From: Owenia fusiformis
Lineage: Eukaryota; Annelida; Polychaeta; Sabellida; Oweniidae
Length of the DNA: 64,000 bases
Assembly (NCBI GenBank): GCA_903813345.2
Contig: CAIIXF020000008.1
Location: 38,378,867 to 38,442,866 of the forward strand
Reading direction: 5' to 3'
Shown in pieces: positions 24,337-39,000 of this stretch; position 1 is the first letter of the stretch; every line of letters begins with the position of its first letter. Position numbers and translations under genes: made by a program. The notes under the pieces are model-generated. The model saw only the letters and a list, made by a program, of their open reading frames with translations. It did no database searches and was not told where the DNA came from.

Positions 24337-25291
24337 CTACGCCCATGATATACAAGAAATACAAAATGTATAATATGTACAGGTATACATGTACACTATA
24401 TAGTACAAGAAAGTATAATCAAAACTTACGTAAAACACATAAAACACACAATTAGTACTTATGAAATCTCAAAGTAATTAATTACAATAAAGCAGATGAA
24501 TATAATGTCAGATCTTAACTATTGCAGTTCTACAATAAAAAAGATCACATCAACAATAAAACTCACAATCTACAATCTACATAATAGTAACAATGAACCT
24601 GCTTATCAATCTGCATAGAAAATGTGAATTTCATATTTATTTTGTACATTTATACCTTTAATTGTGTTATGCTACAATATATACATCCACTACCAATCCT
24701 ACACTCCTATCACTTGTTGTTTGTTATGCCTCAGTCATATTTGCTTTACGGCGGCCGTACACGTACGATGGCCGTACCGCTTCAAATATCGATATAGAAA
24801 GTGTGCATCGTACTATAAATTATCCATGTAACTGTACCGCGTATTTCTTTCTATTTTGGAAAGCTACGGTAACCATAAATCAAATGTGACTATGGTATTA
24901 ATTTCGCATAATTACAATGATATTCCAACAGTTCAACCACTATTACATACTGTTGAGAATTTGATTATCCCATCGGATACCCTGGTGAGAATCTGTTTGC
25001 TGGGGATGCATTTCTATAATCATTAAAAAAAATTGAATTAATAAATCCGATCCATTGTTTGACCTTTGAACAAAATATTGATATATTTTGACAAAACAAA
25101 TAAAATTATTATGCTCGTTGGGAATATCACTGCGTTATAAACTTCCTCACAACCCGCCATTTTTCATTTGATTTTTTGATTCCACCATAGTTGCATACTC
25201 GCATACCAGTTTGATTTGATTTTCACATTTGAGCTTCACGTCTTTATGGTTCTATATATTTTTTAGCAATCATCATTCTTTTACCGATGTA

Positions 25292-25603
25292 CAGGGTGTT
25301 TAGAGTCTTCCCCCACCAACCACCAATCCTAAATAGCATACCCCATATGTTATATTAAATCATATGAAAGTTTTACCCCATATGTTATATATCATATGAA
25401 AGTTTCTTCAATTTGTCCAATTTTTGACTTTTTGGAACACAGTTTTCAAAGCTCGTTACATATCTCCACAAACGGTACCATGCTAATATGGGGGGAGTCC
25501 TTTGGGAAGTCTAGAATTGAATAAGCTTTAAAATGGTATACATGGGGCCATGTGACCTAAATGTGACTGTGGGTTGGGAAGACGACCATTATGAAACACC
25601 CTG
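25292..25603. mobile_element. MITE with CAGGGTGTTT ends and TA duplication
   Basis: CAGGGTGTTT at 25292 and AAACACCCTG ending at 25603 are each flanked by TA, and GTCTTCCC/GGGAAGAC is repeated inversely a little further in. 312 bp, non-coding. The TA duplication fits a Tc1/mariner-related MITE. Confidence 0.85.
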
Positions 25604-25835
25604 TATACCCCTGTAGTATAGATCATGATCATTGTAAACATGGTTACTAAAGTCACAATTAATGTAGTCATGGTTACTATGGTCACGGTCATAGTCTTCT
25701 CGCCTTTAAATTGTTCAGTTTTTCCACATATTATTTTTGCATGACTTCAAAATCATTTGACAAAAATATCTCTTCAGGAATGCATTCATCAAAATTCCAA
25801 ACATTCATATCTCAATGTGATCGTGATTGTGGTCA

Positions 25836-26030
25836 CTGACAATGAAATCATTGCCATATTGTTCATGCCCAATGAAATCATTGCCAATGCCCACTGTAAT
25901 CATTGCCATATTGTTCATGCCCAATGTAATCATTGCCATACTGTCCATGTCCACTGTAATCATTGCCATATTGTTCATGTCCATTGCAATTATTGTCATT
26001 TTGTTCATGGCAACTGTGACCATGGCCATT
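25836..26030. repeat. 30-bp minisatellite
   Basis: About six copies of a 30-bp unit around GTAATCATTGCCATATTGTT. The period is a multiple of three, which creates apparent 10-residue His/Cys repeats in several frames. These are not taken as coding. Confidence 0.9.
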
Positions 26031-26897
26031 TTCTCATATAGTTATCGTGATCATGTTCGGTGTAATCATGTGTATTGTGATCATTCTTAATTAGTCCTCT
26101 GGTTTCCTTTTTAATAGTTTCAAAACTTTTCCTTGTAATGACCACCTTCTTTTTGCACCACCATTCAAATAAGAGAAGTCTATTTCTTAAGCAAAATAGG
26201 TTCCCTTTACTTTACGTTAGTGTTTCCTCCCTTGACTTTACCTTTTCCACACTATATAAAGTGCCTCCATAGGATCACACAGTTTCCTCTATTGCTCCAC
26301 TCACAGATTCTCGTTTTGTTAAACTTTTTGTTTCCGTGTTACTTGAATCATTCAGCATTGCCTCCGCAGCCTTACGTTCGTTTGCTACAAAAATACTTTT
26401 TACTATACACAACGTTATATTGTTAGACAACAACAGTAAAACTTGCTCATTGAAAACTTTTGGACTGGCTCTGAATGCTCACAGTGAGAGGTGGATGGCC
26501 AGTCATTGTTTAGCCATCCTCCGATCACAGGACTTCAAAATCCAGAATATATTTTACGGAAGAAGGAGGTACGGATTCTAGACACCTGCTTAGGAGGATC
26601 CTGTTTAGGCCTAGCTTACTACTGTTTACACCAACCATTAAAGGGTATAGTATTGTATACGTATGTAACCAATGGGAATATCAAATTTAATTGCCATAAA
26701 TCTATGTGGTGATTGAATACATGAACATCTCATCGAAACAGTTTGGATTTTGATTTTAGATGAACGTTGTCAGTTTTGAAATCCATCCATGTCGTAATAT
26801 CAGATGTTTAACAGAATAATACATGAATGTTAATATACCGGATGACAAATTAACTTTTAATTCCAATCATCTCTGATCAACCTCTAAACGTACTTAC

Positions 26898-27050
26898 ATT
26901 TTCGCCTAGCTTTGAGTTTACTCTGAATCTTGCTGCATATTGCAATGATGGTTAATGCCAAGAGTCCCACAATTGCAGCTATGGAGATGAGCCATGATGC
27001 CGAGAACTCCATCGGTCCTTCTTCTAAAGCAGTCATATTCCCTGACAGTT
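26898..27050 (-). CDS. Transmembrane exon of the CUB-LDLa gene
   Basis: 153 bp between AACTTTTCAG and AAAAT|GTAAGT. It encodes a short stalk with one N-glycosylation site (N-M-T), the hydrophobic helix WLISIAAIVGLLALTIIAIC, and the stop-transfer sequence KIQSKLKARRK, giving a type I orientation. Phase 1 at both ends. Confidence 0.85.
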
Positions 27051-30000
27051 CTGAAAAGTTTTTATTAACATTTCTTACACATTTTTCATATTTTTTAAAT
27101 AACAAGTTTTTTAAAATTGCTATATTCAATATCAATTTTAATTAGAAGCTCAGCCGAAGGTGAAATCTCAAATCTAAGGCCATATATGAACTCTAGGCAA
27201 CTTGCGGACGTTGTTTAAAAATATCTGTTCAATTTGAAGGAAGTTGAAAGTTGACCTTGAAAATTTTCGAAATTTGACCTTTTTCTTATATCTTAAAATT
27301 GTTGCAAAATTTTAATAGATAGTCAATTGCTAGTATGTGGAGTGGACGTAGAACCTTTAGAAGAATACAGACTTTCAATCAAAAATATTGATTCATAGTC
27401 TCGAACTTTGAGAAACTAAACACTATTTGTAATTTAGTTCTGATGACCTTAACCTTTGACCTCGCAAATGTTTTAGGCCTCAGTACATGTAGGTCTTAAG
27501 TGACTAAAATATTTCGAAAATCGTGATTTTCCGAGTTGACAAACTCAGAGAGTCTTAAACATGTTGTTGATTGTACATCCGGTTACAGAACCATTAGATG
27601 TGTGTGTACATATATTTCTATGTCCTACCCCATGCATATGAGCAGTTAAATTCATCGGAGGTATATGACGTCACCTCTAGGCAGTTTCGCATTCCGTCAC
27701 ATTGCAGGTTTTTATCGATGCATATTTCTTTGGAGCAGCTAAACGAAGAACTTCCATTGCATTGTTCTAAAAATAGAAATAACAGTGAGGATGATTCGCA
27801 ATACTGATGCAGCATTAAGGCTGGTACAGCACCTTTAAATGTGTGAAAGTGTCAACAACTGAAATTAATATGTTACAAATACATTCTGTAAATGTGAAGG
27901 AGTAGTAACCCCAAATATTTTCTATATTTATAGGAAACAAACAGCAAACTGACTCCAAAATTTTTTTTTCCTAAAAATATTAGGAAACCTACTGTCACAG
28001 CAGCAGAGAAGTTTATCGTGTGCGACATTCTAAATATGACGCTATTCGACCAGCCACTTTGAATGGCAGTGGATCGACATGCCTTTTTGATTAAATAAGT
28101 AAATATATTAGGTAAAGCAGGATAAAATGGCTTTAACCTTCATTTAAATTACCTTAACTTAAATTACAATATTTTGCCTGGACTGCAAATGGCGTCCTCC
28201 TTATATCATGTCAAATATTGAGATAATGTAAAAACCAAATTAAAGCATAAAAAATACTCACAGGGAAATCAATAAAAAATGGGGATGAAAAAGTCATTAT
28301 TCAGATAATATCCAAAATAATTTCATCTCATCCATTATAAAGCAATGATTTATAACCAAGTGATGTTAATATTTTCAGTGTAGATCAATATAAAAACTCT
28401 CTCGTGACTACTTATTAAGGATTATAACAGGCCTCTGTCGAGTAACCAAAACTGGCAGGTTTTGCAGCGGCCCAACTCATATGTGCTTGACCTTATTAGA
28501 TTCCATTTTGGATGACCTTGACCTTTTTACCTATTTCAGCTTTTAATGTCTGTAAAATTCATTCAGGTGACAACATATTAACAATGAAATACTCATTCAT
28601 GCACTTGTTTGCATATAACATTTATGGCAATCATTGAAGTGTAGCATGAAAACTTAAAACCTTTGACTTGACACTAAATGTGGCCTTGACCTTGATGTAA
28701 ATACTTTTCTGACTTTTTAAGGTCTTATTCCACCTTGCAAAGGTCAAGTTTTAGATAGATAAAAGGTCAAACATGAATTTCAGAAACCCCGTGGATTATT
28801 TTGGTCAAATCAGAGAAGCAGGACTAACGAACAGACAGTCTATAGCCCTAAATCAAGTAATATCACCTTTCATAAGTGATTTTAAATTAGGTTTAACACA
28901 GGACTATACACGGGGGTAAAGCAGACCCGATGATGCAATGAGGTTGCTCGGCGGTATCATGACTGTGTAACGGATCTTAATGTGCTCATGTGCTCATGGT
29001 GTATTCGTGTTTTAACACCCGTGACTATAGTGATTATCATGCCGTTCAATTTCACAAACCAAATGCACTATTATTAGGAGCGAACTGACAGGCCAATTAT
29101 CTTGCAGTTATATTTCACCAAATATATATTTTACGATCAAATCATTAATAACTCCATCAATAAATTGCATTTTCTCACTACGTTTCTCTCTCTAAAATAC
29201 CATTACTTGCATAAATGTTCGAAGACCTCACTATTTCCTCTGGTGTGTTTCACACAGCTTTTACATTTCCTTCTTAGCTGTTTAGTAGTTGGACGTTTTT
29301 AATTGTGCTCTGGTCTTTCACTCATTTGCTCTTAGAATTACAGTATATTATGTATTTCTGTTTCAAAATTAATCACGCCAATTACTCCATACGAAGGGGC
29401 AATTACCTTACATGGATCTTCATGATGACCCTAAGCAAGATAGATGAGGTAATCCAGCGCTTTAAATAGTCAAACCAATTGACCGATATATGATATGAAG
29501 AAGTCTGTATTGAACAGAATTGCCACGGCTTTGGAATATTGCAATTGACTGTAATTTTCTGTTTCCTAATAATGACAGTTTTTGATATATTGGCTTACTA
29601 ATTGTAATAAACATGTTCAAGCATTTCCGTACAGGGTGTCCATAAATCTCTTTACACGTTGCACAAACTTTGAATTGAAATGAAAAGAAACTTAACATGG
29701 AGATTTTGTATTGCATAGTGCACCCAGAGCATTAATCAAGCTTTTAATCAATCGGGTGCTGCACCCTTTTGAGAATTCCAAAATGTCTTTTGCACTCATT
29801 TGAACATCTATTTATGCGAGGAAGAACCCCTTCGGTGAAGATTCTATGTCGGTTGTTTTATCACTATCTTAAGAAATTATGATATCCCTGTGAGGTCCAT
29901 ATTCATTACAAGTATATATGATGAGTAAAATACACTACACAGTTAGAATATATACTAGATAGGATTCTGAAAACTGTTGAGAAAGAATCTGTGAAGATAA

Positions 30001-33000
30001 TTCAGAATATAGATGGCGCAAGACTAGCATCCTCTGAACACAGGCCTCCAGCATCTCCGGAACTTTAGGTACGAATTCTGGAGGCCTCTGTTTGGATGAT
30101 GGACTCTCAGATGCAAAAGGGAGGAACTAGACAATGAGAGTGCCTTGTACATTCAAGCAGCCGACATCTGAAAAATGACTATAACATTTTAAAAATTGGT
30201 TTACTGAATCACTATTACCAACGTGTATCAAAAATGGCTGACGAAGTAAACTAATGTAACTAATATTTTTGCAGAGAATCATAATAAGATTCTTGTTCTA
30301 ATAACTGAAATAACTTTAAAATCGGCTTTAAATAGATGCACTTTCGAAAAGAGAAATATAGTCGTTCGAGTATATATCATCAAGGCATATGTTCCAAACA
30401 TATGAGGAGGGGGACCCCAGGGCTCAGAAATGACATCGTCGCTGATTGGTCAAATCGACAGACAAATTACGTAGTTCAATGGCGGTTTCAATTTTTTTAA
30501 AACGCTTCGAATCATTCTATGATAATATCTGGGGTTTTAACCAACATTATATCTTGTTATTTCACATCAGTATAGAGAGAGATATAGGGAATATGTTAAC
30601 ATCGATTAAATTATCACAACGACGTGTGGTATTCGGAAACTAGCCGGGGGAAATTCGAACAAACAAAGGTGTTAAGCAAGAGGCGTACTTATGTCTTGAA
30701 TCTCTAGGGTTCTCCCTCCTCTTAAACATAATGAAGGTGAAAAAGAAGATGAGAGTCATCAAGGTAACTTTATTCACAAATAGGAGAGGTTAAAAACAAA
30801 TGAAATAGGAAAATGAGACAAATCGTATACTTTTCCCGAGAGAATAATAATCAGAGGTATTCGCAAATATTAGCTCATTATACCGTGAGACAATAGCAGA
30901 GAATTAGAGAGGTTGAAAAAGCAAATGGATCTGGAACGAGTAGATATGGACAATAAACGACATATTATTCAATATACATTTCCCAGGGTGATAATTACTA
31001 TATAATAGATGTATAAATTTGAAGGACATCACCATATTGTACCAATTATAAGTACTTTCACTGCAGGATCTGCGGAGAATGGAACAATATATGTATGCCT
31101 ATAGATAGGTCATATCATCCATTAATAACGCAGATGTGAGTAGGTAGTTACCAGTTTCACCACCAGGTGGCTCGTTCGGGTCAGATAGCATGGCGGGTAT
31201 AGTAGAAAGTTCCCTTTAACTTAAATTACATCTGTTTAAGTGGTTCAATTTTCATATCACCCTTATGTATCTAATAGTTATGCAAATTAAAATATGTCCA
31301 GTAAAAGAAAATGTTTTCTGCCCCATACAAAAAAGATATTTAACTTTTTGTGATTTTGTAACATTGGGTCTATGGGGAATCAACCCGAACAAGAAGTCGC
31401 ATTTTCAAAAGAAATTAAATTTTCAAAGTTGATAAACAATTTTCGAAACCATCTTTCTAGATGTACTTTTACATGTAGATTTCAAATATGACATCACTTT
31501 GACTGAATTTTGAATATTTAATGACGTAAATCAAGATTATTTCTACTCGCATCTAGTCTATTTGAGGCAATTTTGGGAACCTCTAAATGTCAAAATACAG
31601 ATGTCATTTAAAAAAAAAATATTACTTATAAAATGATACTAGTATAGCATTCCGTTTTCTCTTCATCCTGAGCAATTAGTTATAACCAAGCGATCTATAA
31701 CATTTTGTAAAACATTTTAATCGGAATGATGTTCTCCCATCCAAATTATTAGTACAAGCTCCAGTTGAAAGATTCAATTCTGATTGGTTAAGAAGCGGTC
31801 GATAATTTTAACAGTTGACCGTACAATGCATTCCCGTTCAATTTGTTTGACGATGACATCACAGTACCTGCGGTCACGGCTAACAGTTGTGGAATATAAT
31901 TTTCACAAACAACTTCTCGATGGGTCAATAGTCAAACCTCACTCCCCCCCCCCTCAATAATTTTGGCAACCGGAAGTCCAATTTCGATCATGTATCAAGA
32001 CCTGTTTATGTTGGGCGATTCAGAAAAAGTTTTCAAAATTATCACATCGAAATGTTGTAATTAAGGAACGAAATAAGTTTCAAACATTGCAAGGTTATAT
32101 ATCAAAAACCCAGGATGAAAACCTCCGAATACCGAAAATGAACAGGGTGTACACTACATTACCTAAGGGGGGAGAAACCCCGGGGTTCAAAGATGACATA
32201 CGCTTATAATGTAAATCTGTATTGAGATGACATCGTCGCTGATTGGTTTAGCGAGTCGATCGTTGATTGGTTTAAAACTAGGTCAATTTGAAAACTTTGA
32301 AAACCAAGATGGAGGGTAAACAAATATACGTACTTCCGGGAAAGGAGGTGCGCGAATGAGGAAATCGTATGTCATCAATTGAATCATGGGGTTTTCCACC
32401 TCTTGCATTACCTCGACTCGAAGTGTAGGCAGTTAGGTGAAAACTGAATCCTTGATCTTCACTTCTCCGTCTCCCAGTTCTCCATAGTACTGTTAGAGAC
32501 ATATTTGGCTGACTGTTTATCACGTGACTCTTGTCGAGTCCCTTGAGGTCTCCACAATAGCGATATAACAACTGAAAATAAAAGAAACAAAAGGCATCGC
32601 TAGTTAACGCGTAATTGATGTCAAAAACAATGGATCCTTTAAAATGATATGTTACCATGGTTTTATGTTTTGATCGCTAGATAAGCACTTGTGAAATATC
32701 GCAATACTTGTTTTTTGCGATCATTGCAAAGAGGATTGGCTCCCAAAATCAAAGCTCGATATTTTCGGACAATGAAAACGTCGAGATGTCGTTATTTTCT
32801 GAAATTATGAACCGACTGTAAATTCAAAATAAGCAGTCCTAAAGATTCGAACTTATATCTTGATCATTTTTGAGTTTTTGAATTTTTCGTTCAGAAATAA
32901 GACCAAAATTCAAGATTCAAATATTGAAGTGAACAAAATGGCGGCTGTTTGAATTCGAATTTTGAATCGCGACATCTGCATATATGGGACAGAATATCGA

Positions 33001-36000
33001 TGCACTCTGGGATCAAATCCTCCTTGCGATCGTTAATTACTCTTCGCTAAATATGTTGCAAATGTATTCTTTAGACCCCCAATTCGTTTTTTGAAAATCT
33101 GAAAACATCATCTCACTAACCATGTCCCAAATAGTCCCTGCCTTGAAAAACAGGCCCATATTTTTGAAATAGGACCCAGTTATGAGAAATAGGCCATTTA
33201 ATATCTCTGTGCACTAGAAGAATCTAATATTACACATTCTGTGTTATTATTGATTTCTCAGGGATGATTTAGTCTAAATTAGGTGAGTTACTTTAAGGTC
33301 TATTAAACTCGATAACGTTGTATCTTTCAGTGGAATAGATGCACTGTAATTTCATTAGAACATTTGAACGTGGGGTTAAAACGTCGATATATCTCACTTA
33401 TTTCAGCAAGAAACACTTTCGGTTGAGAGACTCTCGCGCGCTATGATCACCAATACATTATTGTTAATTAGATTGTTTGACCTGATTAATCTCTAACAAT
33501 CGTTTTTCTAGGACGGTACGCTAGTCTGATTTCGGTTAGCATCAAATTCTTGAAAAAATAATATACACTTATAACCTATATAAACATCAAGCAAATAGAT
33601 GCTTAGAATACAGAATTCATAATGTACATATTATATTCTTCCTTACCTTATGAATAATTACAATAATCCTTAGCAATTACCAATCCTTAAAAAACTTGAA
33701 ATCATTGATGAAAATTGAACGGACACGAGGCTAAACTAATTTGTTATGAAACTAAAAACATATTCCCGATGACCATAAAATGATATAATCCTTCCACAAA
33801 TTATGAGAGGCAATGCTGGGCAATAATACTATTTTCTAAAAGCATTTTTCTTATTTTGATGAATGTGAAATCGATGCATGTACAGTATTTATATTATGTT
33901 TCCATATAAATGGAAAATAGATGGCATCATGGGTATTGGTAGGGCTAGAATACATGAAAGTGTAATGCCAGAGTCACTTAATTGTTTGATTTTAGAAGTA
34001 ATTCCATTTGGATAAACTTAAAACACCATTGGAATGTAACTATATGATCTTATTGACACGTGGATTGTGATTTCACATTAAAATTATGATCCTTGTAAGA
34101 GTAAATGAACCTTTAAAGGTTTTTCAGCATTGTGTCAATGCGGATTTAGCCCGATCTTTTTTAAACAACTCGAAAGTCATTCGATTTTGAATAAAGGCAA
34201 ATAACAGACGGTGCAAATCAAAGTTGTATTGGTAGAAAATTACACAGTGAATTGCAATATGCCATCACATGGAAGAAAAAATTCAGATCTCCTAAAATCT
34301 CATTAAAAACGAGACTTTAACAAGATTTCAAAGCTATATTGAAAAAGGACCATTCAGGCAACATTTTTGAAATTGTCCTATTTAGTTCCATTTCTCCCCT
34401 AAAATAGTATTCGATTCCAATAGGAAAATATGCAGATTTTGAAAGCCAAAATATGTTGTAATTAGTTGAGCTTACAATTAAGGAACAGCAAAAAAGTCAT
34501 ATGCCCAGATCTATAAATATAAATCAACCTGGTCATTCGAATGATGAAAAAACCATATAGACATGATTACTTTTTCGATAGGGGCTAAAAGGCTCATAAA
34601 GTCTGATTATTTAGTTATTAAAGGAGCACGAGGGGGCCTCTGGGATTTTGAAGGATATATAAATGCAGTATTTCATTAGAACAAAGTAAGGTGCATGTTA
34701 ATTTCTTAAAAGTATCTCATCAGTCATCTCGTTCTCTTGATTTTCCGTTGCCATATTGCATTTTAGATTAATTAGGTCAGTTTAATAATGAAACATGCCC
34801 TTTCCCGGGGGGAGGGGTCACTGTTTTCAAAATTTGGCGGGTTCCTAGGCTGGACTCTCAGATATGAATATGGTCCCATACCAATCTGTCAAATTTCCAT
34901 GTGTTCCCATACCAACCAAAATAACGCCAAAAGCTATACCAAATGTCCAAATATAGGACAATGCCATACCACAGGGGAAAAAGTAATATTCAAACTGAAG
35001 AAGCCCCGAGAAAAAGTTAGATCTTTGAGAAAAACAATTCAAACAACCTCAAATCAAAGATTTGTGTAACTACGAGACCAATGCCATACCACAAGTATGA
35101 GGTCACATAATTTTCAGGACCACTCTCATACCAGAAAGTTGGAAATCCGACCATTGCCATATATCTCAAGTCATAATTCCGGGCGCATTCTTATACCAGA
35201 TCCTAAAATTTGGGTCCATTGCCATACCAAATGTCAAAAAGGTACCCCATGTGCGCCGAGGATCCCCGTCAAGGACACAGTGAACCCCACGGGGACCCTT
35301 TGCATCCGTTCGACTTCGCTTCTATAAAGAGAGTTTCGTAGTCTATAGCTATACTACACGCAGGGTAATGGAACACAAAGGTTACATTGAAATGATTAAA
35401 CAAACCAAACATGTAAAAATCAATTTCCAAGATATTCGTTCAATGCTATTGTGCCCATCTATCTTCTGGATTTTCCATTTCCCGGGATTTTGAGCCAGTT
35501 CTTTATAAAACAAGAAACGTTATATGTGTAGATTTCTTCAATGATCAAAAAAATTAACTCCCATTAAAATCAAATACACATAATAAAATGCGACATTGTA
35601 TGTTATCATTGAGTGTCTTACTCGTAGTAAGATAATTAACATTGCATTGACGTCACACCTTTTCTTGTCATACAAATGTAAAATATTGTCGTATAAACAT
35701 ATTTACCTTATTTTTACAATGATCCTGGAAATTTGGCACTTGAGTCTCGCATATCGTTAAATAATCCTCACACCCGTGGCTCGTTTTTGGGACATCAAAT
35801 TGCTTGAACTCTAGTTGGAATTGTTGACCTTCCTCTGCTGGCTGCAAGTAAAATTTAGTACCTATCTAAAAACTTTCAAAAACTACGATGATTTAGTACC
35901 AACTTATAAATGATCTTTACCTGGCTTTTATGAATTAATAATACTTTTCTAACGGAAAGATTTAGTGATGATTTAGCACTAATGTGTACGAAGATCTGGT

Positions 36001-39000
36001 AATCTATGGTACTAATATTTATAAAAATTTTGTGCCAATAGAGGAGTTTCTAAAATGCTCTGAAATCTCGCCAATTCTCGTTTTTTTCACAAGATTTAAA
36101 GAGATTTGCACGTTTTACCTCTAATGACTTACTTTTCTTTATTTTTGATAGCATGTTTGAATTCAGTGACAAGCTAAGTTTTCTCCAATAATAACTTTGC
36201 TTTTCACAGTTATATCATTAAATCATTTTCCATGACATTTTAAAAAACTTGGGCCAAATCACCTTTGGTGCAATGCTACAATTCATTAAAACCTTGACTC
36301 ATTTGTATGACAACCAACATTTTCATGTTTAATGACAATGTGTACATTGAGAGGGTCATCCAATAGTATGTCATTCGAATTTCAGACTCGGGTATCCCCA
36401 AAAAAGTGAGAGACTTGACAACATTTTGATAATATCTCAGCAATTGATGGTCAAAATTCACTGAGGCAAGTTACAAAAATACAAAAGAGTCTTCCACCTG
36501 ACAGATGGTACAAACACTACAAAGGTCTCATCGCATAGTTCCGGTATGAGATTTCTTGATATGCTATTTTGAAATTCTAAGTACTCACATTACTTGATCT
36601 TTTTAAAATGTAGTGATACTCTGAGGCTACTTTGTACACATTTTCAGTGAATTTGGTTTATCGATTGCCACTTGTCAAAAGTCTCACTTTTTGAGATACC
36701 CGTATAAATACTTTTAGTGCTGTATAATAGTTAAGCCGACAGGGGAAATCCGAGCAAATGCTGCATACTCATCACATTTGTGTTATGGCCTTTTTGCAAA
36801 AGAAATATGTCACCCCGAAGACAGATTAAAATCTATATGATTCAGTATAAGTGTCAGGTTATATTTCACGTGGGACTGTCTCTGCAACACTTTTGCGAAC
36901 ATTTTGCCGTTTTGCCAATAAAATAAGGATTTATAGTTTCCAGGATATTCCCAAATATAGTATTTAACTTCAACTATTTTTGATCAGGGACGGGGAAAAA
37001 AAGGACATATACGAGGGGTGATCCAAAAGTCTTGGACGCCCTGCTCTAATTTTGTTGGTTTTTTATAAAATTACTTTAAACTTTCCAATAATAAAGACCA
37101 ACAACCTAACTACTTTGTGTATTAATTTCAAGGTGAAATGATATATTTTATGTAGTTTTCTCGATAGTTATTAATATAGTGACCCTGCCACCCGGAACGG
37201 TTATCGCACATGGCAACTTTCAGCCTTAAATGTTGCCGCTATTTGACTTGTTTTGCAAGTCTTGACCACTATCTTTTCTTAAATTTTGAATGTTAAACCA
37301 TATTAGTTTACTTCCTTTGTTACTAGGCAACCAATTAATTGTGTTTTAATCATAATGTCACATATAACAATGGCCGTATATATCAAGTTCAAGAAATTGA
37401 CATCAGACAATGAACCCTCATTCTGGTATCATTTTTGCTCCAAGATTGCTGCTGAAATGCAGAACATGAAAGAAATAAAAGTGAAACAAAGAATACTACA
37501 ATATATTTTCACTATTATTGACCTTGAGCAACTACCAAATGCACGATACAGTCTAGATATGGCTCCGTGTGATTTTCTTTCTTTTCTCCAAGTTGAAAGG
37601 AGGGTTGAAAGAAAATGTTTTTTACTCATTGGATGAAGTTAAGAGTGGCACTCCAGCAGCATTTGTATCACATAAGCAATGGCGGTTTCATAAATGTATT
37701 TTATTCATTGGTAAAGCGGTATGAAAAATGTGTTCAAATTCGTGGAAAATATGTTGAAAAGTAGGCCGGTCTTAATATGTGAAGATGATGATGGCAGATG
37801 ATACTCAGACTGAAAATCGGAAATTCTCTCATATCATGACTGGTGTTGGGTTGTGCACCTGCACCTAAAGTATTTGCAATATTATAACAGTTGTGACGTG
37901 ATTTCCTATATTTAATAAATACCGTTCCGGGTAGCAAGGACCCGGTATCAAAAACTATTTAGAAAAGTAGCTAAAATATATTATTTTCTGTTGAAACTTA
38001 TACACAAAGTTGTTAAGATGTTGATCTTTATTTTCTGAAAGTTTCATGTAATTATATTAGAAAATAGCAAAGTTAGAGCGGGGCGTCCAAGACTTTTGGA
38101 TCACCCCTCGTATTTTCTGGGGTATTCCCACCAAGCTAATAAACTGCAACTATTTCCTCCTAAAATGTAAAACAAAGGAAGATTAAGAGACCAACAGTAC
38201 TTAGCGTGGAATGGCTGAGCAAATGATCGAGCCCTTGACTAATACAAATGCAAGACATTTGTTCCTTACCATTTTGAATGATAAGAGCCAGACATGTTTT
38301 AATGCTTTGACAACAGTTGGCATTTTAATCTCTTGAGAAATGATCCACTTCCAAAATGTTACTAATTTGTCATTAGCAAATACAGTAGTGCAAATTACAA
38401 GTCTTCTAAATTTTCATTTATTTTGGTGCATTACAGATTATATAATAATTTTTCCCCCTAGGTATCACGAAAAAGAACAATGAGCCCATGCATTGCAAAT
38501 TAGATGCATTCACGTTTTCAACAAAAGCAGTTCATCCAAGCGTACTTAAACCGCTAATTACGCAGTGGCTAACCTTGTCGGCTGCTCGCGTGTGTCAGCC
38601 GCGTCGGTTTGTTGCTAGTGCACAACAGGAGTTCGATGTCTTTCAAATGTAAGTGTGATTGCGCTCGAATGAGTTTTTTTGTTGAACACATGCGACCATG
38701 TAATTTGCGCTACGTTTTTTTGTTTTTTTCTTCTTGATACCTTGGGGGAATCTCATTACTTATTACGCAATGCACCACCGCCGCGGGCAATTCAAAAACA
38801 CAGTATTATTATGCAAAAAATCATCATATTGAAAGAGCAATAAACTGTTGACTTCCTAAAATAGGCCTGATAGAAGAAATTTGAAAAAATTGTTACAATG
38901 CTGTTACAATGTTTTTTAAATGTCCTCCCAGCTCATCCGTACTCGTAATCGCTGTTACGCGGTATATGGCATACATTCATGGTTGCGCGGTATTTGTGAT

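Noticed and set aside
25836-26030. CRISPR-like regular spacing
   Set aside because: Units are contiguous without unique spacers, and the sequence is eukaryotic.
25757-26090. His/Cys repeat frames that look like metal-binding proteins
   Set aside because: The 30-bp minisatellite is open in several frames on both strands because its period is a multiple of three.
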